Shown here one piece after another: positions 38,401 to 46,076 of a stretch of DNA of 64,000 nt (its first letter is position 1; every line of letters begins with the position of its first letter). The DNA is taken from the NCBI GenBank assembly GCA_033977485.1, contig CM066997.1:80136634-80200633 (forward strand), given 5' to 3'. The notes under the pieces were generated by a model. That model ran no database searches. It had not been told where the DNA came from and saw only the letters and a list, made by a program, of their open reading frames with translations. Position numbers and translations under genes: made by a program. The stretch is from Hydrangea macrophylla (lineage: Eukaryota; Streptophyta; Magnoliopsida; Cornales; Hydrangeaceae).

Positions 38401-40478
38401 GCATCTGGAAAACAAACTGAATCTTCCAAGGCATCAAAAGTAGTTATCTCTGCACCAGCTGCTACAACAATAACTTCTACCGAGAAGACTGCGTCTCTAC
38501 CAGACGCTGTCCAGGCTGCCGCCAATGCAGCAATAGCTGCAGAAAAGAAAGAAAAGGAGAAATTAAAAGAGATAAGACTTGCTTCAAAGAGCAGTATTCT
38601 GGCCAACAAGAAGAAGATGAGTAATGTATTGTCAATGTGGAAGCAGAGAAGCCATGAAGGGCAAGCACCCCGTGTGGCTCTTGATGACAATCAACAATCT
38701 GCTTCAGCTGAAGATAGGTCCCACTCTGCTGTTCAATCCTCAAAGAGCAAATTGAAAACCGATGTAGTGACTACAAAGGAGAATACTGTGGCAAGTTCTG
38801 GGCTTACCACAACCACACAGGCTTCTCAACCCATTGGTTTGGAAGTTCCTGATAGGCCAAGGCCTGTCAGTAACAGCTCAGTGGGACCCATAAGGGGTGT
38901 AATCAGGGGTTCGGGAAGAGGTGTGGTAAAGTCAGATACCGTATATTCAGGATCATCAGGGGTAACTTCCTCCGCCTTTTCCAGTTCTGCGTTGACAAAT
39001 ACTGATTCATCCTCAATGGTGACATCCTTTAGAACAGATTCGTCTGCATTGGGTTCTTATACACCACCTGTGGCTGCTGGGAGTGGTAAAAGGAGGTTTT
39101 CAGAGATGCCATTGCAGCCCACTTCTACTCACAAGGAACAGCCGCATACTGCATATAGGGATCGGGCAGCTGAGAGGAGAAGCTTATATGGTTCATCGTC
39201 TTCTATTGGGGATGATCTTTCCAACTTGGGAATCGGGGATCCAAGTAAGCTTACCTAACAAGTTGTTGTTGAGTGGGAATGTGGGATAGCCCTCGTTCTG
39301 TGTTACACATTTTTCTTTAATATCTATAATAGGCAGAAAATATCATAATCATTGCACTTGGTGCTTCCACCTATGATATGTCTGCCGCATCGGAATATCC
39401 TGCAATATTTAGCTAACGTCATGTGCAATATGAGCTGAGTGATCCATTGCTTGCTTTATTTTTCGTGGACTTTATATTAACTTGTGAGAAAATCCTGTGT
39501 TCTTACTATTCCAAGATCAAGATTTGGCAGTCAAAAGGGGTTTAGTGGATTCAATGCCTTTTCCCCCTGGTGTTGGGGGAGGACGTGGTGCTGGAGATGC
39601 TAATAGCAATGGTCAGAATTATGAGGTGATTACGCCAGACAAAGCGATTGATGAGAGTAATGTGGGCAATCGGATGCTCCGCAACATGGGATGGCAGGAA
39701 GGCTTGGTACTATTTCCTACTCTTGCACGTGTATATATTCCAAAAGTTGAGATATGTATGTATAGCTATCGGAATGTTCGAGGGTCCATTTGGATCGGTT
39801 GTGGCTTTTGCATTTTTACATGAGCGGATGTAGCTGCTCCTGCTTTAGCTGTGAAGTTGTGTTTGGGAACGGAGGGTATTAAGAAAAATTCATTAAAAAC
39901 CCTGATTTGCTACCACATCATGTTTGGGCTGAAGCACCTCTGAACATGCTTCAGCCAAAGAGGGAGGTTTCGGGTGCTAAAGTACTTCCGAAAATTAATC
40001 CAAACAGCCTATTATCCGCATTTTGGTCTCAAATGCAGGTTTGGGCCAAACTTGCATTTGGGAAGTGATTTATAACATGCCCCAAGTCCCACTGATTTGA
40101 AAGACAACCAGTGCATTTTTTTTTCCCACAACTTCTGCTTTTATCCTTTGTTACTTTTTTTATGAGCAAAGTCGTGGTCAAACAACGTTGGGCATGTTTT
40201 TATTGTATTGCAGGACGCTGACATTGCTTTTGGGGAACTCTTGTTTTTTTTTTTTTTTTTTTTTTGCCTTTTTTTTTTTGGGTATTGTATTGGTGCAGGG
40301 ACTGGGGAAGGATGGGAGTGGCATGGTAGAGCCCGTCCAAGCACAAGCAACTGAAAAGAGAGCAGGGCTTGGAAGTCAACAAAAGAAGTTGGATCCGAGC
40401 CTTGAAGTGCAGGCTGGGGACAGTTATCGAACTCTCATTCAAAAGAAGGCCCTCGCCAGGTTTCGAGAGATGTCATAG
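8423..40478 (+). CDS. SUA: SUA / RBM5-like splicing factor (RRM-ZnF-RRM-OCRE-G-patch), 15 coding exons
   Basis: This is a nuclear RNA-binding splicing regulator, orthologous to Arabidopsis SUPPRESSOR OF ABI3-5, which controls removal of a cryptic ABI3 intron, and related to human RBM5/RBM10. Coding exons: 8423-8470, 8672-8712, 8991-9753, 9846-9917, 10025-10117, 10199-10278, 10793-10949, 11944-12028, 12100-12191, 12274-12342, 20507-20686, 21181-21373, 38309-39244, 39516-39706, 40299-40478. Every intron begins GT and ends AG, the phases fit, and the sum is 3180 nt (1059 aa plus stop). Domains: RD/RS-rich region (about 30-280), RRM1 (285-365), RanBP2 zinc finger (399-424), RRM2 (447-525), OCRE (about 595-650), coiled and low-complexity region (680-940), G-patch (about 983-1028). 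The order and the intact frame suggest it works. The introns of 8.2 and 16.9 kb are inflated by transposons. Confidence 0.93.
8991..10278 (+). CDS. SUA: SUA exons 3-6: RD/RS-rich region and RRM1
   Basis: Exon 3 (8991-9753) encodes about 255 residues dominated by R, D, E, Y and S. A degenerate repeat of the form FR-x-[VI]-D-x-[YF]-R ([13 protein letters not shown] and onward) lies at about 9230-9330, followed by SR/RS dipeptides, as in proteins that interact with the spliceosome. Exons 4-6 (9846-9917, 10025-10117, 10199-10278) form RRM1, with RNP2 VVVKGL and RNP1 RGFAFIDF, ending LFFEYS at the next splice. All three introns inside RRM1 are short, unlike those downstream. Confidence 0.9.
10793..12342 (+). 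CDS. SUA: SUA exons 7-10: RanBP2 zinc finger and most of RRM2
   Basis: Exon 7 (10793-10949) ends within the RanBP2-type finger: [20 protein letters not shown], then CNE at the start of exon 8 (11944-12028). This gives four cysteines in CX2CX10CX2C spacing, the single-stranded RNA-binding form. Exons 9 and 10 (12100-12191, 12274-12342) carry RRM2, with RNP2 VLVVRGL and RNP1 RGFAFVHF. The intron between exons 7 and 8 holds a Stowaway MITE. Exons 8-10 are duplicated in the pseudogene at 58264-58713. Confidence 0.9.
11694..11887. mobile_element. Stowaway MITE (Tc1/mariner type)
   Basis: The terminal inverted repeats begin CTCCCTCCGTTCCATAATAAG and match at the other end (CACTTATTATGGAATGGAGGGAG in reverse). 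TA flanks both ends (11692-11693, 11888-11889). At 194 bp with no ORF it is a classic Stowaway. It sits in a TA-rich stretch of a SUA intron and is absent from the paralogous position near 57775. Confidence 0.9.
12569..12855 (+). mobile_element. TRIM element (miniature LTR retrotransposon), 287 bp
   Basis: Terminal direct repeats of 74 and 62 bp (12569-12642, 12794-12855) begin TGTT(A/G)AAGCTT and end TTGAC(T/A). A primer binding site TGGTGTCAAAGCC (12643-12655) follows the first repeat, and a purine tract GTGAGGGAGGG precedes the second. AAAAT flanks both ends (12564-12568, 12856-12860). There is no coding capacity. The same insertion with the same flanking duplication is present at 59075-59362, so it predates the segmental duplication. 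Confidence 0.85.
13645..18364 (+). pseudogene. Copia gag-pol remnants (Gag, integrase, RT, RNase H) with many stops
   Basis: Gag begins at ATG 13645 but has two amber codons near 13789-13797 where family members have tryptophan and glutamine. Gag sequence then continues ([23 protein letters not shown]). A protease-like LGASDHM motif lies near 14825, pre-integrase and integrase at 15220-15760 ([24 protein letters not shown]), RT from about 16740 ([15 protein letters not shown]) with a MITE inserted at 17113, and RNase H to about 18330. At least six stops or frameshifts break the frame, so no polyprotein can be made. Confidence 0.85.
17113..17302. mobile_element. hAT-type MITE nested in the Copia RT region
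   Basis: The terminal inverted repeats are TAGGGGTGGCAATT and AATTGCCACCCCTA. The flanks gattttca (17105-17112) and aattttca (17303-17310) form an 8-bp duplication with one mismatch, fitting the hAT superfamily. At 190 bp and AT-rich, it has no ORF. It splits the Copia RT between DRFS and the AMIEYGF stretch, so it is younger than the Copia insertion. Confidence 0.8.
19623..20131 (+). mobile_element. LINE 3' end fragment with internal tandem duplication and poly(A)
   Basis: The sequence encodes the C-terminal motif typical of plant LINE reverse transcriptases ([21 protein letters not shown]) twice: about 19623-19838 and again at about 19839-20050. It ends in an AATAAAG signal and a poly(A) run at 20119-20131. 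Only the 3' end is present, as in a 5'-truncated insertion. The paralogue at about 59850-60210 has the same tail but a single copy of the RT motif. Confidence 0.65.
20507..21373 (+). CDS. SUA: SUA exons 11-12: end of RRM2 and start of OCRE
   Basis: Exon 11 (20507-20686) finishes RRM2 ([11 protein letters not shown]) and continues into an alanine/serine-rich linker. Exon 12 (21181-21373) carries [15 protein letters not shown] and the first OCRE octamers ([22 protein letters not shown]). The exon ends with one base of a glycine codon, and the OCRE resumes 16.9 kb downstream at 38309. OCRE domains bind proline-rich tails of core Sm proteins. Exon 11 has a pseudogene counterpart; exon 12 does not. 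Confidence 0.9.
21620..22249. mobile_element. Mutator-like insertion (630 bp) with 9-bp duplication GTTATTCTA
   Basis: GTTATTCTA occurs at 21611-21619 and 22250-22258, bracketing a segment absent from the paralogue, where a single GTTCTTCTA remains at 61183-61191. The ends are weakly inverted (TGGTTACCGGGATCGTGG against TGTTACCTGGCACGTGG in reverse). A 9-bp duplication suggests a MULE-derived, non-autonomous element. It contains a SINE at 21733-21872. Confidence 0.7.
21733..21872 (-). mobile_element. Au-type SINE with 20-bp target site duplication
   Basis: On the minus strand the sequence has a tRNA-like head with B box GGTTCGAATC, then a body (GGGTAAGGCTGCGTAC, GCGGGAGCC, GTGCACTGGGCTGCCC) that I recognise as the Au SINE family. 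It is flanked by an exact 20-bp direct repeat at 21713-21732 and 21873-21892. It lies within the MULE-like insertion, so it is younger than that. Confidence 0.85.
22259..25214. other. Intron interior: AT-rich, Helitron-like termini, simple repeats
   Basis: No gene is visible. At 23880-24010 two copies of a Helitron-like terminus face away from each other: the minus strand from about 23955 (ACTAGGTTATCGGCACATGC) and the plus strand from about 23970 (ACTAGGGTCCCGGCACGTGC), each with a GCACGTGC/TGCACGTGCC palindrome followed by CCTCTTATTAG. TA runs lie at 23024-23035 and 24738-24756, and a CT/CA microsatellite at 24857-24922. Confidence 0.45.
25215..25496. mobile_element. Tourist-like MITE (PIF/Harbinger), 282 bp
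   Basis: The terminal inverted repeats are GGGTGTGTTTGATAA and TTATCAAACATACCC, flanked by TAA on both sides (25212-25214, 25497-25499), the 3-bp duplication of PIF/Harbinger. The interior is AT-rich with internal repeats (AATTAAGTGCTGAA-like) and no ORF. Confidence 0.85.
25497..27732. other. Intron interior without recognisable genes
   Basis: The sequence is AT-rich with homopolymers at about 25855-25910 and 25955-25968. The stretch TTTTTTAATCATTTACATGTA at 25051 recurs near 31071, marking a dispersed repeat of unknown family. Only short frames occur, none with a known motif. Confidence 0.4.
27733..28020 (-). other. Nuclear plastid DNA: trnA-UGC 3' exon, spacer and 5' end of rrn23
   Basis: On the minus strand this reads as the plastid rRNA operon: the 3' exon of trnA-UGC (GCGGATGTCAGCGGTTCGAG, CGCTTATCTCCA), the trnA-rrn23 spacer, then the start of 23S rRNA (GAGGAAAGGCTTACGGTGGA, TACCTAGGCACCCAGAGACG). 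Small differences from the plastid sequence as I remember it (for example TATTGGCTAAG in the spacer) indicate decay. It lies in an intron of a nuclear gene, so it is a transferred fragment and not a working tRNA or rRNA gene. Confidence 0.85.
28085..28265 (-). pseudogene. Plastid rpoA fragment in nuclear DNA
   Basis: The minus strand encodes a stretch matching plastid RNA polymerase alpha: [20 protein letters not shown], then an [20 protein letters not shown] segment. These are the family's conserved residues upstream of the alpha C-terminal domain. Upstream the similarity is lost and a stop appears, and downstream it fades into AT-rich DNA. It lies 65 bp from the plastid rrn23-trnA fragment although the genes are far apart in most plastomes, so the insertion may be a mosaic. 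Confidence 0.7.
28571..30346 (+). mobile_element. Truncated Copia element: 5' LTR, leader, gag
   Basis: An LTR of about 147 bp (28571-28717) begins TGTTGTGAGATG and ends CCAACA. TGGTATCAGAGCT follows at 28718-28730 as primer binding site. Gag (from ATG 29216) is related to that of the element at 12962 ([27 protein letters not shown]). It is frameshifted after 29640. Sequence then jumps from the Gag tail to a segment matching the pre-RT region of the other element (GGTCCAGGTATTTCTAG near 30267), indicating an internal deletion. No 3' LTR was found. Confidence 0.75.
29216..29674 (+). pseudogene. Copia Gag N-terminal fragment
   Basis: This is a 152-codon frame starting [13 protein letters not shown] with the conserved retrotransposon Gag motifs [20 protein letters not shown] and [11 protein letters not shown]. 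It ends at a frameshift, and Gag sequence continues in another frame to about 30110. It is part of the truncated element at 28571-30346. Confidence 0.75.
30347..31346. other. Intron segment with GC-rich gene-like stretch and short direct repeat
   Basis: About 30480-30990 is more GC-rich than its surroundings and reads like genic 5' sequence, but no frame matches a family I know. GATGGAGTGTGGAGGGA with GAGGGCTAGGGCT is repeated at about 30765 and 30804. A GA run lies at 30900-30915. Beyond 31000 the DNA is AT-rich with TAGCAACA repeats. Confidence 0.35.
31542..35988 (-). pseudogene. Copia gag-pol of the antisense element, broken into several frames
   Basis: Gag starts at 35988 with a stop near 35865 where the family has tryptophan, then continues to a knuckle [15 protein letters not shown] near 35205. 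Pre-integrase and integrase lie at 34785-33694 ([21 protein letters not shown]), RT at 33184-31923 ([26 protein letters not shown]) and RNase H at 31814-31542 ([20 protein letters not shown]). Several frameshifts separate the pieces. The RT contains a perfect-register 141-bp tandem duplication at 32321-32602, which no functional RT should have. Confidence 0.85.
32321..32602 (-). repeat. Tandem 141-bp duplication inside the Copia RT
   Basis: The units 32321-32461 and 32462-32602 are nearly identical direct repeats, and each encodes the run [24 protein letters not shown] and SQRKYALDL. The 141-bp length is 47 codons, so the frame is kept. The element at 12962 has this segment once. Confidence 0.9.
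36542..38308. other. SUA: Distal part of SUA intron 12 (ancestral intron sequence)
   Basis: The segment 36593-37130 aligns with 61482-62030 of the paralogous copy, showing it is original intron rather than transposon. A Helitron-like terminus (minus strand ACTAGTTTTTAAGCTCAGCG) lies at about 36583, right beside the Copia LTR. The rest is AT-rich and ends in the pyrimidine tract and CAG acceptor at 38308. Confidence 0.6.
38309..40478 (+). CDS. SUA: SUA exons 13-15: OCRE end, coiled region and G-patch
   Basis: Exon 13 (38309-39244) resumes the OCRE ([15 protein letters not shown]), then an A/K/E-rich helix ([19 protein letters not shown]) and a serine/threonine-rich stretch. The conserved [16 protein letters not shown] motif comes before the end. 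Exon 14 (39516-39706) has PFPPGVGGG and the first half of the G-patch ([13 protein letters not shown]). Exon 15 (40299-40478) completes it ([21 protein letters not shown], stop). The G-patch of this family activates DEAH-box helicases. All three exons except part of the last are missing from the pseudogene. Confidence 0.92.
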
Positions 40479-41083
40479 GTAAGAAGGTTCGGAGGGATTA
40501 TAAATTTAATACTTAATTTGGGGGTGGGGGGAGGGAGGTGGGTGGGGGGTTGTGGTGATTGTGTGAGCTGAATGTTGACACAGAAATGGAAAGTTATGTA
40601 GAAAAAGTCTCTTTCCTTTTTCGGTTGTGCATCTCCTCTTTTAAGGCTGTCTTGTTACGTATCTTCTTTTCTTAAAGTTTTCTTCGTCACCTTGTTTTTC
40701 TTTTCATGTCCAGCTTTTAGGCTTGAAGAATTGGGCAACATGTTTTTGCTTTTTGGTTATGTTTTAATATTATGGTTGTAATTTATATTTTTATGCCAAT
40801 TCTGATTGAAATAATGTAACATTTTCTTATCTTCGTATAAAAAATATATATAAAAACATATACACTTTCAAGATCTCCTCAACGTATTTGAGTCCTACTT
40901 TTTTGAGAGATTACATGTTTGCATGTTCGTGTCGTGTCCGTGCTTCTTAGCCAAGGAAAGTGAGTTTGTCAAACTTTGTTGAGTTGGGTTATTTATTGGT
41001 GGTTTGCTTATTTTCTGTTGTTACTTCTTACCCCTGTTGCTCTTAAACTTCAGATTTTCCCTCATCTGTCACTGAGCTTCTAA
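40479..41083 (+). other. SUA: SUA 3' UTR and downstream flank
   Basis: The sequence after the stop is T-rich, with AATAATGTAAC and ATATATAAAAAC stretches near 40810-40858 that could serve as plant near-upstream and cleavage elements. Similarity to 62503-63780 continues to 41083, marking the end of the duplicated block. A (G)n run sits at 40520-40550. Confidence 0.45.
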
Positions 41084-41425
41084 ACAATTGCCTTCTGGTT
41101 TAAATAATTACGGAATTACCCATAGGACAAGACTTGGGTACTTTTTCACCCGTTTTGAACTGTAATAGGTCCAAATGTACAATTATGTCTATGGGGGATA
41201 AATGTGGCACATAAGTGGACCAATAACATCTATAAACATGATGAAAGTTATGAAGTGCTGTCCTTGCGCATTTTGGTCTTCACGGCAGCAGTTAAGAGTT
41301 GTAGTACTCCACTTGTTAACTTGCTAATTTTCCAGAAAGTCCTCACATTTAGGCAGCTACTCAAAAAGTGATTACTCATGCTTATATGTACATGAATAGA
41401 GTTTTTTTATATCTCCACCACCTTT

Positions 41426-41567
41426 GGGCTTTGTTTGGTTCATGGATTTCATGAGTGAAAAGAGAGGGGAAAGGAAAACTATATGGAAAACTAGTTCCTT
41501 TTACCTTATGGATGAGACTAGTTTTCCTTTCCCATCTATTTACCCTCATGAATCAAACAATGCCTTT
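41426..41567. mobile_element. Small MITE with TTTGTTTGGTTCATG ends
   Basis: The left end GGGCTTTGTTTGGTTCATGG is inverted at the right as CTCATGAATCAAACAATGCC. Length is about 142 bp with no ORF. Related left ends occur at about 56361 and 61286. The target duplication is not clear, so the superfamily is left open. Confidence 0.55.
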
Positions 41568-42426
41568 CAGCTTGCTGTAAATCCACAGATATGTTATCTT
41601 GATCTATTTTCAAGGATAGAGAATAGCAACCTGGGTTTAGTTGTAGAAATGGATTGCAATGGCTGAATAGCCTCACTTTTATTCTTTTTGACTATCTTTT
41701 TCTCTTCGTCATAGTTAAATGTTATATTTACAATGAATGATGTTATGGTTCTCAAATTTGAATGCCAGATTTATTAGTTTCTGAATACTTTAACAGTTGT
41801 ACCACATACTGTGATAGTGGTTGTGGTATAGGGATATTCAAAATTTGGGAATCATACATTACTCCTATAAAATGCCGACATCTCATCATGATTATTGTTG
41901 ACTATTTTAAGCATGTGAAACAAAAGAAACACACACTTGCGCACACAATTATTTTGCCCAAGGATCCTTGGCACCCCAAAAAAAAAAAAATATTTGGTGT
42001 GGTTTTGTAAGCACCACATGGGTGTTGCCCAAGATGCTGCTGGGATTGGCTGCTGAGGATCCAGACTCAGGTTTGGGGGTAGGGTTGGGGTTGAACCCTT
42101 GCATTCTTTATTGTCTGGGAAATTCTTCTAGAATAGAGAGTAAATTGCCATCCCTAAGAGGAACTCTTAGTTTTCAAGTAAAAACAGTTAGTAGTGATTC
42201 AACAACTAGGATGCTTGTAAAGGAATTCCAGAGCTTTGTTGCACTGCTCAAGAGTCAAAATCAATTACAAACTGGCCTCTGCTGAGAGTCCAGTGAATAT
42301 ATAGTTATGACTTATGACTATCAGTGTATTATATCTAGCCTAGATTTGCAACATGGAAATATTTGATTGAAAGTTCCAAACAAACTTTTAAAGAGATGAA
42401 AGAATGCTTACTGCTATATATATATT

Positions 42427-42550
42427 CATACAATTTTCATACAACCTCGTAAAAGATGTGTCGATCTCTCTCCTGTGTTATTGTGGGGTCCAGTGACATC
42501 ACAAGAGAGAGAGATAGACATATCTTTTTAGGAAGATGTATGAAAGTTGT
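42427..42550. mobile_element. Hairpin MITE with CTATCTCTCTC core
   Basis: The two halves are inverted copies (ACAATTTTCATACAACCTCG against GACAACTTTCATACATCTTC in reverse) that extend almost to the centre, with a GATCTCTCTCCTGTGT / ACAAGAGAGAGAGATAG core around GGGTCCAGTGACAT. The same family occurs at 58798-58964. As RNA it would fold into a near-complete hairpin. Confidence 0.65.
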
Positions 42551-44236
42551 CACCAAACAATTACCCTGTATGATTTCCTCCTTACTTCCTTTTTTTTTCA
42601 TTTACATCAAAACCATAAGTTTGTAAGTACAACACAAGAACTATGGGCAAACAAAATGCATGTATAAAAGAAAGAAGAAACGAAACATCAGAGATAACAT
42701 ATAGACACAACACACATTTAGCAAACCAAGCAATGATGGGGAACACCTCCGAAAGTCATCGGGTTATATCCGCTAGCCAGGACAACTCCCACTCAGGCTA
42801 ATCTTGAAGATACCTTAGAAATTCAACGTTTTCCTTCTTAGTGCATGCACTTGCTTTGGAATTACAAGTTTCGATCCTTTCTTTGCGGTAAGGATTCTTT
42901 ATTTTATAGCTTCCACTGAGGATAGTTCGTGAGCTAGTGTTAATTGAACTAGAAAATTCCCTAACAACCAGTATAACTGTAGCGGGGAACGTTAGAGTAA
43001 GCTGTATCGATTTGTTCATGAAAAACTCTGAGCTAGAGCTAAGAGTGGCCTAACCTGTTGAAAAAGTGTATATTTAAAATTGGAGGGAAAGGTTGAGGGA
43101 AAAACTTTGAAATTTGGTTTTGAGTTTTGTCTTATTCACAAACTAACCCAAATGATATTTTGCTTGTCCCACTAAGAAAAATTAGAAGAAGTGGGAAGGA
43201 CATATATAAGTGGAGATTGGAGTAAGGGTTGGGCCCTTTGGGGGTACCAAGTTTTGTGAAGGGGGAGGACCTAGGCCCAATTAGGTTTACCACAAAACAC
43301 ACACACGCGCGCGCCGCCGCTTCGTTCCGTTCCGGGCCGGGTTTGGATTTGGATGTGGTCCTATATATCTTTTTATACAAAATTTATTTGGAAAATAATT
43401 TTTTTTTAAAGAGTTTTATTTTCAGTTGGAGACCAAGTCTCCCCAACAACTCCTCCACGTTTTTTACTCCAGATTTTTTCTCCAACGTTCCCAGAGTTCT
43501 CTCCACGTTCTGCAACATTAACTTTCCCAACGTTCAGAATATATTCTTTATATATATACAAACTGCTCTCAGAAAAAAAAAAAAGCCGACAGTTTTACAG
43601 AGACAAAAAGAGTTACAGAAATCATTTTATACACAGTTTCTATATACAGTTTCTGAGCAACAATTTCTGAAAGGGTGTGGGTTTTCCGATCTTCCTCTGT
43701 GCAAGGATTTTCGAGACAGAGGCGATTTCTGGGCTGCTTTATCCTGGGGACGTCGTGGCCTTCATCCGAACTGCTTGCACAATTTGGGCAGAGCCGCGAA
43801 GCGTCTTAAAGAGAGCGACTAAGTCCGTGACTCATCCCAAGAAAAACGTCAAAGGCTACTGCTATTGGTAAAATTGTTCTTTTTAGTTTCTGCAGCAACA
43901 TAACTGATTTGCTTGATATGCTTTGGAAAGCAACAAGACATAAAAACTATATAACAACACGTCTAAAGTATCTTAACAGGGTGTTTAAGCTCTTGTTCAA
44001 AAACAGGTAACCTATAAGTTTGTTCTAACAAATGTGTCAAAAAAAGTTGGATATTCTCACAAATGATCTTTGGTTGAAGATCAAGAATGAAAAAGAAGTA
44101 CAAATGCAGCATGTTCATCACCCTTTAAACTTTAACAAAGGGGTCGCTATTTCTAAAGACACCAAGCATAAGTAGTTAGGTTCTGAAAATGTATTTGAAG
44201 ACTTAACTAGAAAAAAGATGACCAGAAATTAATAGT

Positions 44237-44541
44237 TGTTGAGATTATGATCGCACATCGGAAATTTAAAGACTTGATACTCAATATATAAGATCATGGG
44301 GCTACTCCACCCGTTGCCAATTGGTTTTGGGTTGGATGCTCCAATTCAACATAGTATCTGAGCAGGTTATTGTCAAGTCCAGTTTGGCCACATGTGCTCC
44401 ACGTTACCCTATCTCAATCATGCCACATGTGTGGGTACGTGTTGAGATTATGATTCCACATTGAAAATTTAAAGACTTGCTACTTAATATATAAGATTAT
44501 TGGGCAACTCCACCCATTGCCTATTGGTTTTGGGTTGTTTG
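44237..44541 (+). mobile_element. TRIM-like element with second LTR truncated
   Basis: The first LTR (44237-44351) begins TGTTGAGATTATGATCGC and ends ATTCAACA, followed by a decayed primer site TAGTATCTGAGCAGG. A second, shorter copy (44440-44541) lacks the last 17 bp or so and is abutted by another LTR at 44542. The internal part is under 100 bp with no coding capacity. Confidence 0.7.
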
Positions 44542-44693
44542 TGTTGAGGGTTGTTTTTTTTGTTTTTTTATTTCTTTGGGTTTATGTTTTATTCTTTAAT
44601 TATTAGAAGACCCGTTTGTAATATTTATTTCTTCATCTTATTGTTTAATATAAAAGGTGTTTGACAATTTGTCAACCCTAAGTTTTTCTAAAA

Positions 44694-46054
44694 CAAAAAA
44701 TGATAGGGACACATCAAACGACACACTAAACGACACACCGACTTTAAATACATATACCCTGTGCTGTGTAAGTGTTTGCACCCAAAAACCGTCAATGGTT
44801 TTTGAGCCCGAGTTGCGTGGAACTTAATAGAGGGGAGGCCGGGCTAAGGAATGAATGACTCATCAGACTCAAGAATAGACGTGAGACCGATGATAGGTAC
44901 AAGGCTGTTGGGTGTGGTAAGGAGAGCCCGATGAAAAAAAATTGAACATGGGTGAGGATTATCAGGCTATGGAAAAATATAACCCAATACGTTGATGGCC
45001 CGATGGTGGAATGAAACAACATGAAGCTCAATCGGACACCGTGTAATGAGAGATGAGAGTTACAGTCCGATTGGCCATGGGCGTTGGAAGAAAGATAATC
45101 GGGCATGAAGAGAAGCATGGAAACAGATAGAGCCCGATTCCTTCAGGAGGATAAATGACGAGGCCGATGGACTGAAAGGGGAAGACGATGCTATCCACAG
45201 CTGTCAAGATGACGCCACCTCAGAGTTTTGGAAACAAGAGTCCGTTCAGGAAAGGATCTGATCATGTCCAACTGGATTTAGGTGTTTAATCCCTAAATTA
45301 AAGGGATTGATTCAATCAGGATCTGGGTAAGGTAGGAGTCAGAGATAAGGAAGATCTTTTCCAATCAGCCAATCAATCAAGCAGCTTGGGGCGCAAGCTA
45401 AGGAATTTTTGTCCAATTAGGAATCATCTAAGGCCGCTATATATATTCAGGCAGGCCAACCAAGCAAAGGGACTCCGCGTCATCTCGTAACAGCATACAC
45501 ACTGCATTCGAAGCATTCAAAGCATTCAAAGCACTCTTAAGTCTTTATGTTTTTCAGCCTTCATAGCAAATAGGTCTGCCTTTTTGTTTTTTCTTTTTGT
45601 TCTTTTGGATAATCAGCCTGTTCTGGTTTGTTCTTTAGATCTGTTTTATTTTTTCCAAACACTTAATAAAATCTTCGTTTTATTAAACCGTTTGTGATTG
45701 TTTACCTGTTAAACTTTGACACTTTTTAGCTTGTGCGCTTCAGTACTGCTAAAGAATTTACAGTGAGGGTACTTTCCTACTCACTATACACAGTCACCCT
45801 GTTTAGAAGTTAGATTCATCGAGCCTTGTGTATCACTCACACAAGTAAATAGGAAATTAGTTTGCATGCACACACACACACACACACACACACACACCAA
45901 ACCACTGTTGGTTCTGGCACGCCCGCGCAAATTACAACAAACAGTAAGTGATGCACAGAAAAGTGTAAAAAAATTCAAATAGCACAGGGTATATGCATTT
46001 AAAGCACAGTGTGTCGTTTGGTGTATCATTTAGTGTGTATCCCTATCATTGTTG
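44694..46054. mobile_element. Mutator-like MITE split by a solo LTR
   Basis: The ends CAAAAAATGATAGGGACAC and (reverse) CAACAATGATAGGGATACAC are inverted repeats. TTTCTAAAA (44685-44693) and TTTCTGAAA (46055-46063) form a 9-bp duplication with one mismatch. Without the solo LTR at 44773-45943 and one copy of its duplication, the element would be about 185 bp. Interior motifs (TTTAAATACATATACCCTGT; GCACAGAAAAGTGT) place it in the same family as 4313-4496. Confidence 0.75.
44773..45943. repeat. Solo LTR (1171 bp) with 5-bp duplication GTAAG
   Basis: The segment begins TGTTTGCACCC and ends ACAACAAACA, flanked by GTAAG at 44768-44772 and 45944-45948. It has a TATA-like CTATATATATTC near 45438, an AATAAAATC signal near 45665 and a (CA)n run at about 45869-45897. 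There is no internal domain, so it is the product of LTR recombination. Orientation is probably plus from the TATA-to-polyA order. The length suggests a Gypsy element. Confidence 0.75.
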
Positions 46055-46076
46055 TTTCTGAAATATTAATTTAATA

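Larger units (their letters stand above)
41084..44236. other. Intergenic spacer between the SUA copies, left part
   Basis: Apart from two MITEs (41426 and 42427), no feature is clear. The plus-strand frame at 43229-43822 is 197 codons long but has no recognisable motif. Its 3' part (43670-43870) is GC-rich and sits in DNA that could be the leader of an unidentified retroelement. Confidence 0.35.
44542..46076 (+). repeat. Copia 5' LTR interrupted by a MITE and a solo LTR
   Basis: The sequence begins TGTTGAGGGTTG. The part 44542-44693 plus 46064-46076 would make an LTR of about 165 bp, similar in size to the other Copia LTRs here. The primer binding site TGGTATCAAAGTC begins at 46077. Everything between 44694 and 46054 is a nested insertion. 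Confidence 0.6.

Noticed and set aside
39707..39823. Extension of SUA exon 14 past 39706
   Set aside because: It would break the G-patch; splicing at GT 39707 to 40299 restores GLGKDGSG.
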